From NCBI RefSeq assembly GCF_016809835.1, contig NZ_JAFBIL020000001.1, positions 868,001 through 932,000 of the forward strand: DNA of 64,000 nucleotides, given 5' to 3'. The notes beneath the pieces were generated by a model. The model searched no databases. It had not been told where the DNA came from and saw only the letters and a program-made list of their open reading frames with translations. The position numbers and the translations under genes were made by a program. Origin of the DNA: Massilia soli (lineage in GTDB: Bacteria > Pseudomonadota > Gammaproteobacteria > Burkholderiales > Burkholderiaceae_D). Below are positions 29,039 to 37,869 of the stretch, piece after piece (the first letter of the stretch is position 1; every line of letters starts with the position of its first letter).

Positions 29039-30394
29039 TCAATTTTCCTGTAGCCGGTCAATCACGTTGCGTGTGATGGTGTCGACGCAGGGTTCCTGCA
29101 TGGTGCCAAGCACCCGCGCCCAATCGGTGGTGCCGGCGCTGAACACCGTGCCGCCGTTGGCGTACAGGCCGATTGCCGCGGCATGGATGCCGCCGCGCTC
29201 TGCTTCCGGTTCGCGGCGCGGCAGCTCCTGCCACCCGCGCCCGAGCACGCTTGCGGCGAGGAGCGCGAAGCCTGCGGGCGTCGCGCCGCGCGCGCATGGT
29301 GGTGACAGCGTGGCGCGCCGCTTGCGATGGTCGAATGCCGCGATCGGCATGCCATCGCATTCGTAGCCGATCAGCGGCGGCCTGGTGTGGGCGCCGAACG
29401 ATTGGCCGTCTGCCAGGCCGGTTCCCGCAAACACCCAGTGCGCCGCCTGCTGGACGATGTAGCCATCGGTCTCGCGCGCGCCGTCCCACCAGCCGCCGCC
29501 GTGCCGGTAGCTCAGGCCGCTCAGCGAATCTTCAGGCCGGCCCACGCCGCTGGCGGGCCACCAATGGTCGCGCGCACCGTCCGGGCCGCCCTGGTGGCAG
29601 ACCATCGATGCGCCGTCATCGACCAGCCGGACGCGCCACCAGCAGGTATTGGCGCCGAAGATGGCGACGTTGCCGCCCCGCGCGATGAACGATTCGACGG
29701 CGTCGCGTTCCGGCTCGCTCCAGTATTCGTCGTGCCCCGCCGTGAGCAGGAGGCGGTGGCTGTCGGGAACAGGTTCGCCGTGAGCGAAGTCGAGGCCGGT
29801 GCAAAAGTCGGCCGCATACCCATTGCGCGTGAGCCAGCGGATGAACGGCGCGTCCCAGTGGGCGAAGGTCTGGCGTGGCGAACCCGGGTCGTAGTGATCG
29901 GGCGCGCACCAGACGGCGCCGCCAATGCCGCCGCCGGGCCGCTGGAAGCAGACCTTTCCGCCCGGAGGGTCGGCCGACCATGGTGGGTTGTTGTAGAAGC
30001 AGCCGCCGCCGCTGAAGTTGTAGGCGTGGTAAGTGGCGAGCGGCAGCTTGTACAACAGCCGGGCCTCGCCCATGCCGCGCACGACGAACAGGACGGCCGC
30101 GCTGCTGGCGGCGAGCGACGGCGCGGCGCCCCGTCCGTCGTCCAGGAAGGCGAGGTAGACGGCGGACGGCCAGTTGCCTTGCAGCTTGAACGGATAGGCG
30201 GGCCAGTCCCAGTCATCCGCTGGGCCGCGTGGTGCAGCATATTTGCCCGGCATCCAGCCGGTGATGTGCACCGGCACGAGTTCATCGGACCATCGGTAGA
30301 ACAGCACGCGGAATCGGCGCGCCGTCGTCGATATGTGCAGCACCAGCGTGGCGCCCCGGGCGATGCTGGCGCTGGCAGGGTATCCGGCGATCAT
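29039..30394 (-). CDS. N,N-dimethylformamidase large-subunit-like protein
   Basis: A 451-residue protein resembling the beta (large) subunit domain of N,N-dimethylformamidase. The typical block is LLLTAGHDEYWSEPERDAVE followed by SFIARGGNVAIFGANTCWWR, a glutamine-amidotransferase-like fold. True dimethylformamidase also needs a small subunit, which is not present here. The front 100 residues look like a beta-sandwich (HISTTARRFRVLFYRWSD). As it lies 28 bases after a carbamoyltransferase in a glycan locus, a role in surface-sugar modification is more likely than degradation of dimethylformamide. I see no signal peptide. Confidence 0.8.
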   Translation of the reverse strand: MIAGYPASASIARGATLVLHISTTARRFRVLFYRWSDELVPVHITGWMPGKYAAPRGPADDWDWPAYPFKLQGNWPSAVYLAFLDDGRGAAPSLAASSAAVLFVVRGMGEARLLYKLPLATYHAYNFSGGGCFYNNPPWSADPPGGKVCFQRPGGGIGGAVWCAPDHYDPGSPRQTFAHWDAPFIRWLTRNGYAADFCTGLDFAHGEPVPDSHRLLLTAGHDEYWSEPERDAVESFIARGGNVAIFGANTCWWRVRLVDDGASMVCHQGGPDGARDHWWPASGVGRPEDSLSGLSYRHGGGWWDGARETDGYIVQQAAHWVFAGTGLADGQSFGAHTRPPLIGYECDGMPIAAFDHRKRRATLSPPCARGATPAGFALLAASVLGRGWQELPRREPEAERGGIHAAAIGLYANGGTVFSAGTTDWARVLGTMQEPCVDTITRNVIDRLQEN

Positions 30395-30422
30395 CCACAG
30401 GCCCGCGGCATGGAGCAGGCTC

Positions 30423-32108
30423 TCAGGCGACAGCGGGTGGTTCGCGCCGCTTGCGGATCAGGTAGGGCGGCATGGCCAGCGCGTGGATCGGCGTGTTCCG
30501 GAACGTTTCCAGCGCCTCGGCCGGCGTTTCGACGATGGGTTCTTCCTTTCGGTTGAACGAGGTGTTGAGCAGTACCGGTACGCCGGTGCTTGCCTCGAAG
30601 GCGTTTAGCAATGTCCACAGCAGGGGGTCGTCGTCATCGCCGACTGTTTGCAGCCTTGCGGTGAAGTCGACGTGGGTTACCGCCGGCAGCACCGGCGCGG
30701 CATCCTGGCGCACCGGGGCCGCGAACTGCATGAAGGGAGACGCCCGCTGGATGCCGAAGTAGGCGCTTGCGCGGTCAAGCAGCACTACCGGCGCCAGCGG
30801 CCTGAACCACTCGCGCTGCTTGACCTCGGCATTGATCCAGTCGCGCATGCGCTCGTTGCGCGGATCGCCAAGAATGCTGCGGTGGCCAAGCGCGCGCGGG
30901 CCGAATTCGCTGCGGCCCTGGTACAGCGCCACCACTTTGGCGTTGCTCAAGAGCCCGACCAGCTGCTGGCAGAGGTCGGGAAGTTGGTCGATTTTTGCCA
31001 CCACCAGGTCGTCGGCGCCGTGCAGCGCTGCCGCGATATCGGCTTGCAGCGGTTCGGGGCCGAGGTAGTCGTGGTGCCAGCGAAAGTCGCAGCGTGCACC
31101 GGCAAGTTCGGTCAGGCCATAGATGGCGCAGCCCAGGGCAGTGCCGGCGTCGCCTGGTGCCGGTGGAATGAAGACGCGCTTGAAGGGTGTTTCGCGCAGC
31201 AGGCGGTCGTTGGCAGAGCAGTTGAGTGCGGTGCCGCCGGCGAAGCACAGGTTGTCGGCGCCGGTGTGGCGGTGCAGCCAGCGTGCCACTTCGAGCAGCG
31301 CTTCTTCGAACGCGCGCTGGCCTGCCGCAGCCAGGTTGGCGATGGCGTTGAAGCGGGCCCCGCTGGCCGTGGTGTCGTAGCGATATCGGCCGCGTTCGCG
31401 CAGCACCTCGCGCCACTGGCGCGGAATGCCGACGTGGGGGCCGGAGACATCGAGCGGCGGCAGCCCGGCAGCGCCGGCATCGCCATGGGGCGCCAGGCCC
31501 ATGACCTTGCCTTCGCTGCCTTCGCCGGAAAACATGGCCTGGGTGAGCATGAAGTAAAACATGCCAAGGCCGGCCAGGCGGTTGTCGTCGCGGTCCCACA
31601 GCTGTTTGCCGATGCACTCGACGCGCTTGCGGTCGGCCCGGTAGAACGATGACACCTCGCGCCAGTGGCCCGGCGTTTCGGCGGCGCCCGCCCAGTGTTC
31701 GGTAAAAGTGGACGCTTCGCTGCCCTGGCCATCGATGACCATGACCGCGGCGTCGGCGAACGGCGAGGGATGGAACACGCTGTACGCGTGGGCCAGGTGG
31801 TGCGACAGGTGCGCGCGCCTGCAGCCGGGGGCCAGGCGCAGCGATGCGCCAAGCTCTTGCTCATAGTGCGCGAGGTGGCGCAGTTCAGCGTCGGATGAAT
31901 AGCACTCGACCAGCACGTCGATCTCGCGGTCCAGTCCGGGCAGGCGCGGCCGGTAGATGCTGGCGATGTCGCCTTGCTTGCCCCAGTGATGCTTTTTACG
32001 GGTCAGGCGTTCCTTCTGGATCGCCCATAATAGTGTTGAGCCCTGCATCAGGCAGGCGCTGGCGTCTTGCGTGCGGTTGACGCCCAGTACACGCGGTTCG
32101 TTTGTCAT
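30423..32108 (-). CDS. NodU/CmcH family carbamoyltransferase
   Basis: A 561-residue enzyme of the family that moves a carbamoyl group from carbamoyl phosphate to a sugar or antibiotic hydroxyl. The N-terminal Kae1-like domain starts LGVNRTQDASACLMQG and includes the metal-binding HLSHHLAHAY. The C-terminal YrdC-like part has GRSEFGPRALGHRSILGDPR, the signature of the family. Start at 32108 (MTNEPRVLGVN); the longer open frame upstream overlaps the next gene antisense and is not credible. With the nearby GTs it probably decorates a surface polysaccharide. Confidence 0.92.
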   Translation of the reverse strand: MTNEPRVLGVNRTQDASACLMQGSTLLWAIQKERLTRKKHHWGKQGDIASIYRPRLPGLDREIDVLVECYSSDAELRHLAHYEQELGASLRLAPGCRRAHLSHHLAHAYSVFHPSPFADAAVMVIDGQGSEASTFTEHWAGAAETPGHWREVSSFYRADRKRVECIGKQLWDRDDNRLAGLGMFYFMLTQAMFSGEGSEGKVMGLAPHGDAGAAGLPPLDVSGPHVGIPRQWREVLRERGRYRYDTTASGARFNAIANLAAAGQRAFEEALLEVARWLHRHTGADNLCFAGGTALNCSANDRLLRETPFKRVFIPPAPGDAGTALGCAIYGLTELAGARCDFRWHHDYLGPEPLQADIAAALHGADDLVVAKIDQLPDLCQQLVGLLSNAKVVALYQGRSEFGPRALGHRSILGDPRNERMRDWINAEVKQREWFRPLAPVVLLDRASAYFGIQRASPFMQFAAPVRQDAAPVLPAVTHVDFTARLQTVGDDDDPLLWTLLNAFEASTGVPVLLNTSFNRKEEPIVETPAEALETFRNTPIHALAMPPYLIRKRREPPAVA

Positions 32109-32240
32109 GTTGTTCTCGTCGGGGCCCTGCCTGGCGGCCGCGCAGCTCGGCGGCGGCGATACCAGTTGGAGCAGGCGCGAGAGCTTTAGTTCGCATCGCT
32201 GAAGCCGAATCAGCAGTCGGATTCGGCCGCGCGAGGACGT

Positions 32241-32270
32241 AAAAAAGCCCGCGCGGAGCTCCGGCGGGCT
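32241..32270 (-). terminator. Rho-independent terminator after the second PEP-CTERM gene
   Basis: On the minus strand AGCCCGCCGGAG pairs with CTCCGCGCGGGCT and is followed by TTTTTT. It lies 20 bases after the stop of the gene at 32290-32892. Confidence 0.88.
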
Positions 32271-32289
32271 GATGCTGGCGCGGTGCGTT

Positions 32290-32892
32290 TCAGGCCGGCT
32301 TACGCGCTGCCCTGCGGCGGTACGCCAACGCAAAACCGAGCGCGCCCAGGCCGACCAGCAGCAGCGATGCCGGTTCCGGTACTTCGCTGGCGCTGACGTC
32401 GGCGTCCAGTGTGTTGAGCGTGAACATCCAGCTCGACAGGCCGCCTGTGTTGTTATTGAACTGAAGATCGGCAATGCCGGCCGCCGACAGCGAGAAGGCG
32501 CCGCCGAATCCGACGAAGCCGGTCTGCAGCAGCTCGCCGGCCGTGTTGAACGCGGAGAAGTAGGTGTGGCCGGCGCCCGACAATTCGACACCCTCGTTGA
32601 AGAAGTTGAACGATACGTCACTGGCAAGGCCATCGAAACGCAGGTTCAGGATCTGGGCGGTTTCGTAATCGCCGCCGGCGCTGTTGGTCAGGCCAAGGCT
32701 GTCGAATCCGCCGATCACCGGCGCACCGCCCGGGCCGGGTCCGCCGATCAGCGAGAACGTCACGCCCGGAATCTGGTTGGTGATGGCGGTACCCACCGCG
32801 AAATCAGCGAAATTGATGGAAACAGGGGCCGCGATGGCGCTCGACGCGAAGCACGCGGCCGCGCTGATCATCCCGATGGCTTTCTTGAACAT
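32290..32892 (-). CDS. PEP-CTERM sorted exported protein
   Basis: A 200-residue exported protein. Signal peptide MFKKAIGMISAAACFASSAIA; a beta-rich body (VSINFADFAVGTAI, then NLRFDGLASDVSFNFFNEGV); and a C-terminal sorting signal EVPEPAS, LLLVGLGALGFALA, YRRRAARK. It is the second PEP-CTERM protein flanking the glycan genes and carries its own terminator, so it is an independent unit. Exosortase processing is expected from the family. No binding partner can be inferred. Confidence 0.93.
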   Translation of the reverse strand: MFKKAIGMISAAACFASSAIAAPVSINFADFAVGTAITNQIPGVTFSLIGGPGPGGAPVIGGFDSLGLTNSAGGDYETAQILNLRFDGLASDVSFNFFNEGVELSGAGHTYFSAFNTAGELLQTGFVGFGGAFSLSAAGIADLQFNNNTGGLSSWMFTLNTLDADVSASEVPEPASLLLVGLGALGFALAYRRRAARKPA

Positions 32893-33088
32893 GACATACC
32901 TGCAGATAAGTTTGATAAATGCATAAAAGCAATTTTTATGCCCTGAATCGGATGTTGAATGAAATCAAGCCCTTACCGCGCGCGTCCCTCGCTTCGCCAG
33001 GCTCATCTGTAAGATTCGTCGACATCGCTGCACAGTGGCATTGCCGGCGGTATGATGTCCACACTTCTACATTGAAGGCATTCGCGAC

Positions 33089-33907
33089 ATGCTAAAAAGC
33101 CCCCTTTCATTCAGCCCCGTAATGGACCCGCGTACCGACCCCGATCCGCTGACCTTCGTGTTCAACGGCGGCAAGTTGTTGATGCGCGAGGACAGCCTGA
33201 GCTTGCCGGACCTGTTTGTTGCCGCCGCAGCAGGAGCGGACGCGCAACACTTGCAGCCGGTCGGCATGTTCGGCGACCGCTACTGCCAGACCGCATGGGT
33301 AGAAGGCGATCCGGCTCCTCCCGACGGCTATGCGTGGCGCGGCTTGCGCTCGCTGTTCGGCGCCGTCGATGAAGACTTGCTGGCAATCGCCGGGCGCGCC
33401 TCGCAAATCGCCGAGTGGGCGCGCACCCACCGCTTTTGCGGCGCCTGCGCGTCGCCAATGGAACGGCTCGGCGGCGAGCGCTGCTTCAAGTGCGTCAAGT
33501 GCGGCATGGCCGCCTACCCGCGCATCTCGCCGGCGATGATGGTGCTGATCCGCAAGGGCGACGCCTACCTGATGGCGATGCATATTGCCTCGCCGAGCAA
33601 GCGTTTCACGCCGCTGGCGGGGTTCCTGGAAGCCGGGGAGTCGATCGAGGAGGCGGTGCACCGCGAGGTGTACGAGGAAGTCGGCCTGCGCGTGCACAAC
33701 CTGAAGTATTTCTCGAGCCAGTCCTGGCCTTTCCCGCATTCGCTGATGATCGCGTTTACCGCCGATTACCTGGACGGCGACATCCGCATCGACGCCAACG
33801 AGCTGTCCGAGGCACGCTGGTTCGGGCCGAACGACGAATGGCCCGAACGCGTGCCGCACATCTCTATTTCAAGCGTTCTGGTCGACGCTCACCGGCCGCG
33901 CAGCTGA
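33089..33907 (+). CDS. nudC: NADH pyrophosphatase / RNA-decapping Nudix hydrolase
   Basis: A 272-residue NudC. A four-cysteine zinc site is visible (FCGACASPM...RCFKCVKCG) followed by the substrate-pocket AAYPRISPAMMVLI and a complete Nudix box with GFLEAGESIEEAVHREVYEE. The SQSWPFPHSLM motif is diagnostic for NudC. It hydrolyses NADH and removes NAD caps from RNA 5' ends. Its last 39 bases overlap the 3' end of the opposing membrane-protein gene. Confidence 0.96.
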   Translation: MLKSPLSFSPVMDPRTDPDPLTFVFNGGKLLMREDSLSLPDLFVAAAAGADAQHLQPVGMFGDRYCQTAWVEGDPAPPDGYAWRGLRSLFGAVDEDLLAIAGRASQIAEWARTHRFCGACASPMERLGGERCFKCVKCGMAAYPRISPAMMVLIRKGDAYLMAMHIASPSKRFTPLAGFLEAGESIEEAVHREVYEEVGLRVHNLKYFSSQSWPFPHSLMIAFTADYLDGDIRIDANELSEARWFGPNDEWPERVPHISISSVLVDAHRPRS

Positions 33908-34741
33908 CGGTTCTTGCTTGCTGCGCTGCTGGGGCTTCTCGCCGGTGCCTCGGATCTGCACGGTGCGCTGCAAGAGGTCGAACCAGAACGGCGCGCCGAA
34001 TAGCGCGGTCGATGCCGTCAACAGCCAGCCCGCCACCTGCATCGCGAAGGCGCCGTCGACCTGGGCCGGAAAGCTTTGCCAGCCGATTGGCAGGGTCATC
34101 AGCGCGCTGACGGCGCCCTTGTCGATCGCATCGGCCGACAGGTGCGCGGCCAGCGTCGGTTGCTGCCACAGCGTGCTGAAGAGGTGGATGCTGTCGATGT
34201 TGAACAGGATCGCCAGCAGCAGCGACAAGGCCAGGCTGACCATCAGCGACTTGCGCTTGTAAGCCCCCGAAACGAGCTCCATGGCGCTGTCGAACCAGCC
34301 GGCGATGCCAGCCTGGAGGCTGGCCAGGTCGCCATTGGCTTGCTGGTAAATGCTTTGCAGCGCGCGCCGTACCTGCTCGTCGCCGACCGCATCGATGTCG
34401 CGGCCAAGCTGGACCCAGTTGCCGGGCAGGGTCTGGATGGTGTCGAGCATGGCGATGGCAAACAGCTTCGGTTCGATATACGATGGCTTGAACTTCAGCG
34501 CGCGCTCGTCGGCGGCGGTACCGTCGTCATGCGGGTTGACCAGCGCATGGCTGTACAGCGCGCGCGCCAGCCCGCTGTAGTGGGGGTCGTTGAGCATGGT
34601 CTTGACGCCGTCGAGCAGGGTGCGGGCGCGCAGGCGCAGCAGCGAGGCGAGCGCCTCCTGGACGGTGCTGACGATCAGCGCCACCGCGGCGTAGCAAAAG
34701 GTAAGGCCAATTGCCACTTCCAATACAGTGCTTCCAAACAT
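33869..34741 (-). CDS. Membrane protein of unknown function
   Basis: A 290-residue protein with an N-terminal membrane segment (VLEVAIGLTFCYAAVALIVS), a soluble middle (residues 30-175) and further hydrophobic segments (LMVSLALSLLLAILF and AGWLLTASTALFGAPFWFDL). ATG 34741 is preferred because GGGAG stands just upstream; a longer in-frame extension to 34912 would cover the folE upstream region. I recall similar proteins in other bacteria but no characterised function. Its 3' end overlaps nudC by 39 bases in the convergent orientation. Confidence 0.78.
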   Translation of the reverse strand: MFGSTVLEVAIGLTFCYAAVALIVSTVQEALASLLRLRARTLLDGVKTMLNDPHYSGLARALYSHALVNPHDDGTAADERALKFKPSYIEPKLFAIAMLDTIQTLPGNWVQLGRDIDAVGDEQVRRALQSIYQQANGDLASLQAGIAGWFDSAMELVSGAYKRKSLMVSLALSLLLAILFNIDSIHLFSTLWQQPTLAAHLSADAIDKGAVSALMTLPIGWQSFPAQVDGAFAMQVAGWLLTASTALFGAPFWFDLLQRTVQIRGTGEKPQQRSKQEPSAARPVSVDQNA

Positions 34742-34937
34742 GGCTTTCTCCCGAGTGGACTGACATGTATTGACGCTAGCGCGGAGCCGGTCTTGATGAG
34801 TCCGGTTAGCGCAATAAACAGCGTCGCCATCGGTGCAAATGACCCGCAGTGGCTCAGTCGAAGGGAGGCTGCTGCCGGTCAGGCCTCCGCATTTTCTATA
34901 TACTGTCGGCAATCGAAATATTTAGGGTTAAGAATAT

Positions 34938-35504
34938 ATGTCCAAGGAAACCTTCTCCGAGCAAGACTGGCGCCGCCTGCTGTCCAGCCTGGGCGAAGAC
35001 CCGGACCGCCCTGGCCTTGTGGAAACGCCGCACCGCGTCGCCAAGGCCTGGAAGCACTGGACTTCGGGCTACGACCAGGACCCGGTCGAGCTGCTGAAGG
35101 CGTTCGAAGACGGCGCCGAGCAGTACAACGAGCTGATCGTGGTGCGCGGCATCCCGGTCTACAGCCACTGCGAGCACCACCTGGCGCCTTTCTTCGGCAA
35201 GGCAACGATCGGCTATCTGCCAAACGGCAAGATTGTCGGCCTGTCCAAGCTGACCCGGCTGGTCGACTGCTTCTCCAAGCGCCTGCAGGTGCAGGAACGG
35301 ATGACGATCCAGATCGCCAACGCGCTGATGGAAGTGCTGGAACCGAAAGCGGTCGGCGTGGTCATCAAGTGCCGCCACCTGTGCATGGAAAGCCGCGGCA
35401 TCCGCACGCCGGGCGAAGAGACCATTACGTCGGCGATGCTCGGCGAACTGCAGCCGAACCTGGGGCTGCGTACCGAATTCCTCGCGCTGGCGCGGGACGC
35501 GTAG
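34938..35504 (+). CDS. folE: GTP cyclohydrolase I
   Basis: A 188-residue enzyme converting GTP to dihydroneopterin triphosphate, the first step of tetrahydrofolate synthesis. Conserved motifs are all present: YSHCEHHLAPFFGKATIGY, GLSKLTRLVD, RLQVQERMT and the zinc ligand region CRHLCMESRGI. The length fits type IA enzymes. The next gene (thioredoxin-like) starts five bases after its stop, so both are likely on one transcript. Confidence 0.97.
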   Translation: MSKETFSEQDWRRLLSSLGEDPDRPGLVETPHRVAKAWKHWTSGYDQDPVELLKAFEDGAEQYNELIVVRGIPVYSHCEHHLAPFFGKATIGYLPNGKIVGLSKLTRLVDCFSKRLQVQERMTIQIANALMEVLEPKAVGVVIKCRHLCMESRGIRTPGEETITSAMLGELQPNLGLRTEFLALARDA

Positions 35505-35509
35505 GCCGG

Positions 35510-36901
35510 ATGGCTGAACTCAACTGGTTCGAGGGCGATGCGGCCGCCGCCTTTGCGCAGGCGCAGGCGCTGGACCGCCCGCTGTTCCTGTACTGGGGCG
35601 CGCAGTGGTGCCCGCCGTGCAACCGTATCAAGTCGACCACGTTCGCGCGGGCCGACTTCGCCGAACTGGCCGGCTCGTTCGTCGCGCTGCACATCGACGG
35701 CGACGCCCCGGGCGCCCAGCAGCTTGCCGCCCAGTACAAGCTGCGCAGCTATCCCACCCTGGTGGTATTCAAACCGGACGGCACCGAAGTTACCCGCTTG
35801 CCGTGCGAAGTGTCGGGCGCGCGCTTTGTCCGCACGCTCGGGCTGGCGCTGCGCGCCACCTACACGGTCGCCCAGTCGCTCAGCGCCGCGCTGTCGCGCG
35901 AACGGCGCCTGGCCGACGACGAGTGGCGCCTGCTCAGTTTTTACGCCTGGGACACCGACGAACACCAGGTACTGAAGAACCTCGATTTCGCCGCCGCCCT
36001 GGCCAGCATGACGCGCGCCTGCACCCTGCCGCACGCCGGCCTGCGCCTCGAGTGGCACGCGCTTCACGCGGCGGCGATGGGCGGCAAAGCCGGCATCGAC
36101 CAGCGCACCGTGATTTCCCGCATCGGCGCCGCGCTGGCCGACCCGAACACGGTGTGCGCCCAGATGGACCTGGTAATCACCTACGCGGTCGACCTGGTCC
36201 GTTTCCTGACCGAGCCCGGCTCGGAAGCGCGCATCGCCTTTGCGCAAACCTGGGCCGCCGCGCTGGAAGCGCTGGAATCGGACACCACGCTCGACCTGAC
36301 CGACCAGTTGTCGGCGCTGCGCGTGCGGGTCAGGCTGGCGCGGCTGGGCGCGCCGATCGACGGCATGGCCGCGCTGGCGCGCGCACGCGTCGCGGCCGCC
36401 CTTGCCGCGGTCAGCGAGCCGGCCCTGCGCCACGCCGTGCTCAATACCGGGGCCGGCATCCTGGCCGACGCCGGCCTGCTGGACGAGGCCGACGCACTGC
36501 TGGCCGGCGCACTGGGGCAGTCCCATTCGCCGTTCTATTTCATGCACTCGCTCGCAACAATCTCCAAGAAACGCGGCGACCCGGCGCGCGCCATCGACTG
36601 GTACGAGCAAGCCTGGGCGGGCGCGCGCGGCAGCGCCACGCGGCTGCAATGGGGCGCCACCTACCTGCAGGGCCTGGTGGACTTCGCCCCGCATGACATC
36701 GCGCGTATCGAGCTGCTGTCCGGCCAGATCATGAGTGAACTGTCGGACATGGTGGGGCCGGCCAGCCAGCGCAACGGTACGCAGCTGGCGCAGATCGCCG
36801 GCAAGCTCGGCGTCTGGACCGGGCGCGGCGAGCGCGCACTGGCGCTGCGCCAGATGGCCGTGGACCTGGCCGGGCAGGGCGAGCGGCGCAACGACCGCTA
36901 G
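35510..36901 (+). CDS. Thioredoxin-domain protein with long helical C-terminal repeat region
   Basis: A 463-residue protein. The first 110 residues are a thioredoxin-like domain with active site WCPPCN near residue 31 (CPPC rather than CGPC) and the usual cis-proline loop SYPTLVVFKPDG. Residues 150-460 are alanine-rich helices resembling tetratricopeptide repeats (for example DPARAIDWYEQAWAGARGS). There is no signal peptide, so it is probably cytoplasmic. The combination suggests a disulfide-active domain tethered to a protein-interaction scaffold, but no partner is known. Confidence 0.85.
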   Translation: MAELNWFEGDAAAAFAQAQALDRPLFLYWGAQWCPPCNRIKSTTFARADFAELAGSFVALHIDGDAPGAQQLAAQYKLRSYPTLVVFKPDGTEVTRLPCEVSGARFVRTLGLALRATYTVAQSLSAALSRERRLADDEWRLLSFYAWDTDEHQVLKNLDFAAALASMTRACTLPHAGLRLEWHALHAAAMGGKAGIDQRTVISRIGAALADPNTVCAQMDLVITYAVDLVRFLTEPGSEARIAFAQTWAAALEALESDTTLDLTDQLSALRVRVRLARLGAPIDGMAALARARVAAALAAVSEPALRHAVLNTGAGILADAGLLDEADALLAGALGQSHSPFYFMHSLATISKKRGDPARAIDWYEQAWAGARGSATRLQWGATYLQGLVDFAPHDIARIELLSGQIMSELSDMVGPASQRNGTQLAQIAGKLGVWTGRGERALALRQMAVDLAGQGERRNDR

Positions 36902-36954
36902 CGGTTTTTTCGGCGTTGGACGGGGGTTGACGGGAACCTGTTCCTTATTTTTGT

Positions 36955-36972
36955 CTCAAATGATCATTTGAG
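36955..36972. promoter_or_regulatory. Perfect 18-base palindrome upstream of the DUF4096 gene
   Basis: CTCAAATGATCATTTGAG is a perfect dyad ending nine bases before the ATG at 36982. Its position fits an operator for a dimeric repressor or an autoregulatory site, and the palindrome covers the ribosome-binding region. No regulator is identified. Confidence 0.5.
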
Positions 36973-36981
36973 GCGAAAGCG

Positions 36982-37311
36982 ATGGCCAGACCCGAATTCG
37001 CGACTGACATCTCGCGCGAGGAATTCGACGCCGTACGCGGCATGCTGGAAGCGGCGCGCCGCAAGACGCGGCCACGTAAGCACGACCTGTACGACGTCTT
37101 CAACGCCATGCTGTATTTTCTCGACACCGGCACCGCCTGGCGCAGCTTGCCGAAGGAATTTCCTCCATGGCGCACGGTCCACGAATACTTTACGCAATGG
37201 ACCATGGCGCGCGAAGGCGAGCGATCCTTGCTCGAGCTGGCGCTGGAAAAAGCCGGCCGCCCCAAGGCCATGGCGCGCTTGAAGGAATTACTCGAACGCC
37301 GCACGGTGTAG
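36982..37311 (+). CDS. IS5-type transposase N-terminal domain (DUF4096), stand-alone
   Basis: A 109-residue protein matching the DUF4096 helix-turn-helix region at the front of IS5-group transposases: KHDLYDVFNAMLYFLDTGTA, then WRSLPKEFPPWRTVHEYFTQ. The DDE catalytic part is missing and no second frame supplies it downstream. The stop codon is formed by the GTAGGGCGG repeat that begins at 37308, so the reading frame may have been cut by that repeat. It could be a transposase remnant or a domesticated DNA-binding protein. Confidence 0.8.
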   Translation: MARPEFATDISREEFDAVRGMLEAARRKTRPRKHDLYDVFNAMLYFLDTGTAWRSLPKEFPPWRTVHEYFTQWTMAREGERSLLELALEKAGRPKAMARLKELLERRTV

Positions 37312-37339
37312 GGCGGATAAGCACGGGCGCGCATCCGCC
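37308..37339. repeat. GTAGGGCGGATAAGC repeat, short copy
   Basis: GTAGGGCGGATAAGC followed by GCGCATCCGCC is the same family as 2516-2598 with a shorter interior. It supplies the TAG stop of the DUF4096 gene. Confidence 0.65.
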
Positions 37340-37399
37340 AAAGCCGCCGCAGATGTGGCGGCGGCCAATGAAGGTTCGACCGGGTGTGCCGCCTGTGTC

Positions 37400-37807
37400 T
37401 CAGCCCGGCGCGGCCGCCTTTTCGAACACATACTTGCCACTGTCATCCATCCTGAACACGCCGACCGGCTGGCCCAGCGCCTCGGGTGCCGGGGTCGGCA
37501 ACAAGGTGCAGTTCTGCGTTTCGAGCTGCCACATGCGCTCGCCGGAGCGCAAGCTGAACACATTGTCACCGGCCTCGAACAGCTCCAGTTCCATTTCGGC
37601 CTGGGGCAGTTCGCCAAAGTTGAACTGCCGCTGGCAGTCCGGCCAGCGCGCGGCGACGACGGTGACGCCGACCGTCTTCTTCCAGAAATAGTCCTGCGCC
37701 ACGCGCACGCTCAGCGTGTGCTCGTTGCCGTTGATGTAGTGCGAAGCCGAGTCCTTGACGCAACCAGCCAGCACCAACGGCGCCAGCAATACCCATGTCC
37801 CGCGCAT
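37400..37807 (-). CDS. Putative lipoprotein
   Basis: A 135-residue exported protein with a lipobox: MRGTWVLLAPLVLAGC, where the cysteine at 16 would be lipidated. The mature part (VRVAQDYFWKKTVGVTVVAA, RWPDCQRQF) has two more cysteines and looks beta-rich. Aspartate is not at position +2 (sequence CVKD), so outer-membrane sorting is expected. Function is unknown. It lies 62 bases after the LpxR-like gene on the same strand. Confidence 0.8.
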   Translation of the reverse strand: MRGTWVLLAPLVLAGCVKDSASHYINGNEHTLSVRVAQDYFWKKTVGVTVVAARWPDCQRQFNFGELPQAEMELELFEAGDNVFSLRSGERMWQLETQNCTLLPTPAPEALGQPVGVFRMDDSGKYVFEKAAAPG

Positions 37808-37869
37808 GTAAGCTTTCCTCGAAAGTAGTCAGCGCAGTATAAGGCGGTGCTTGTCCCGTTGCAACAAGC

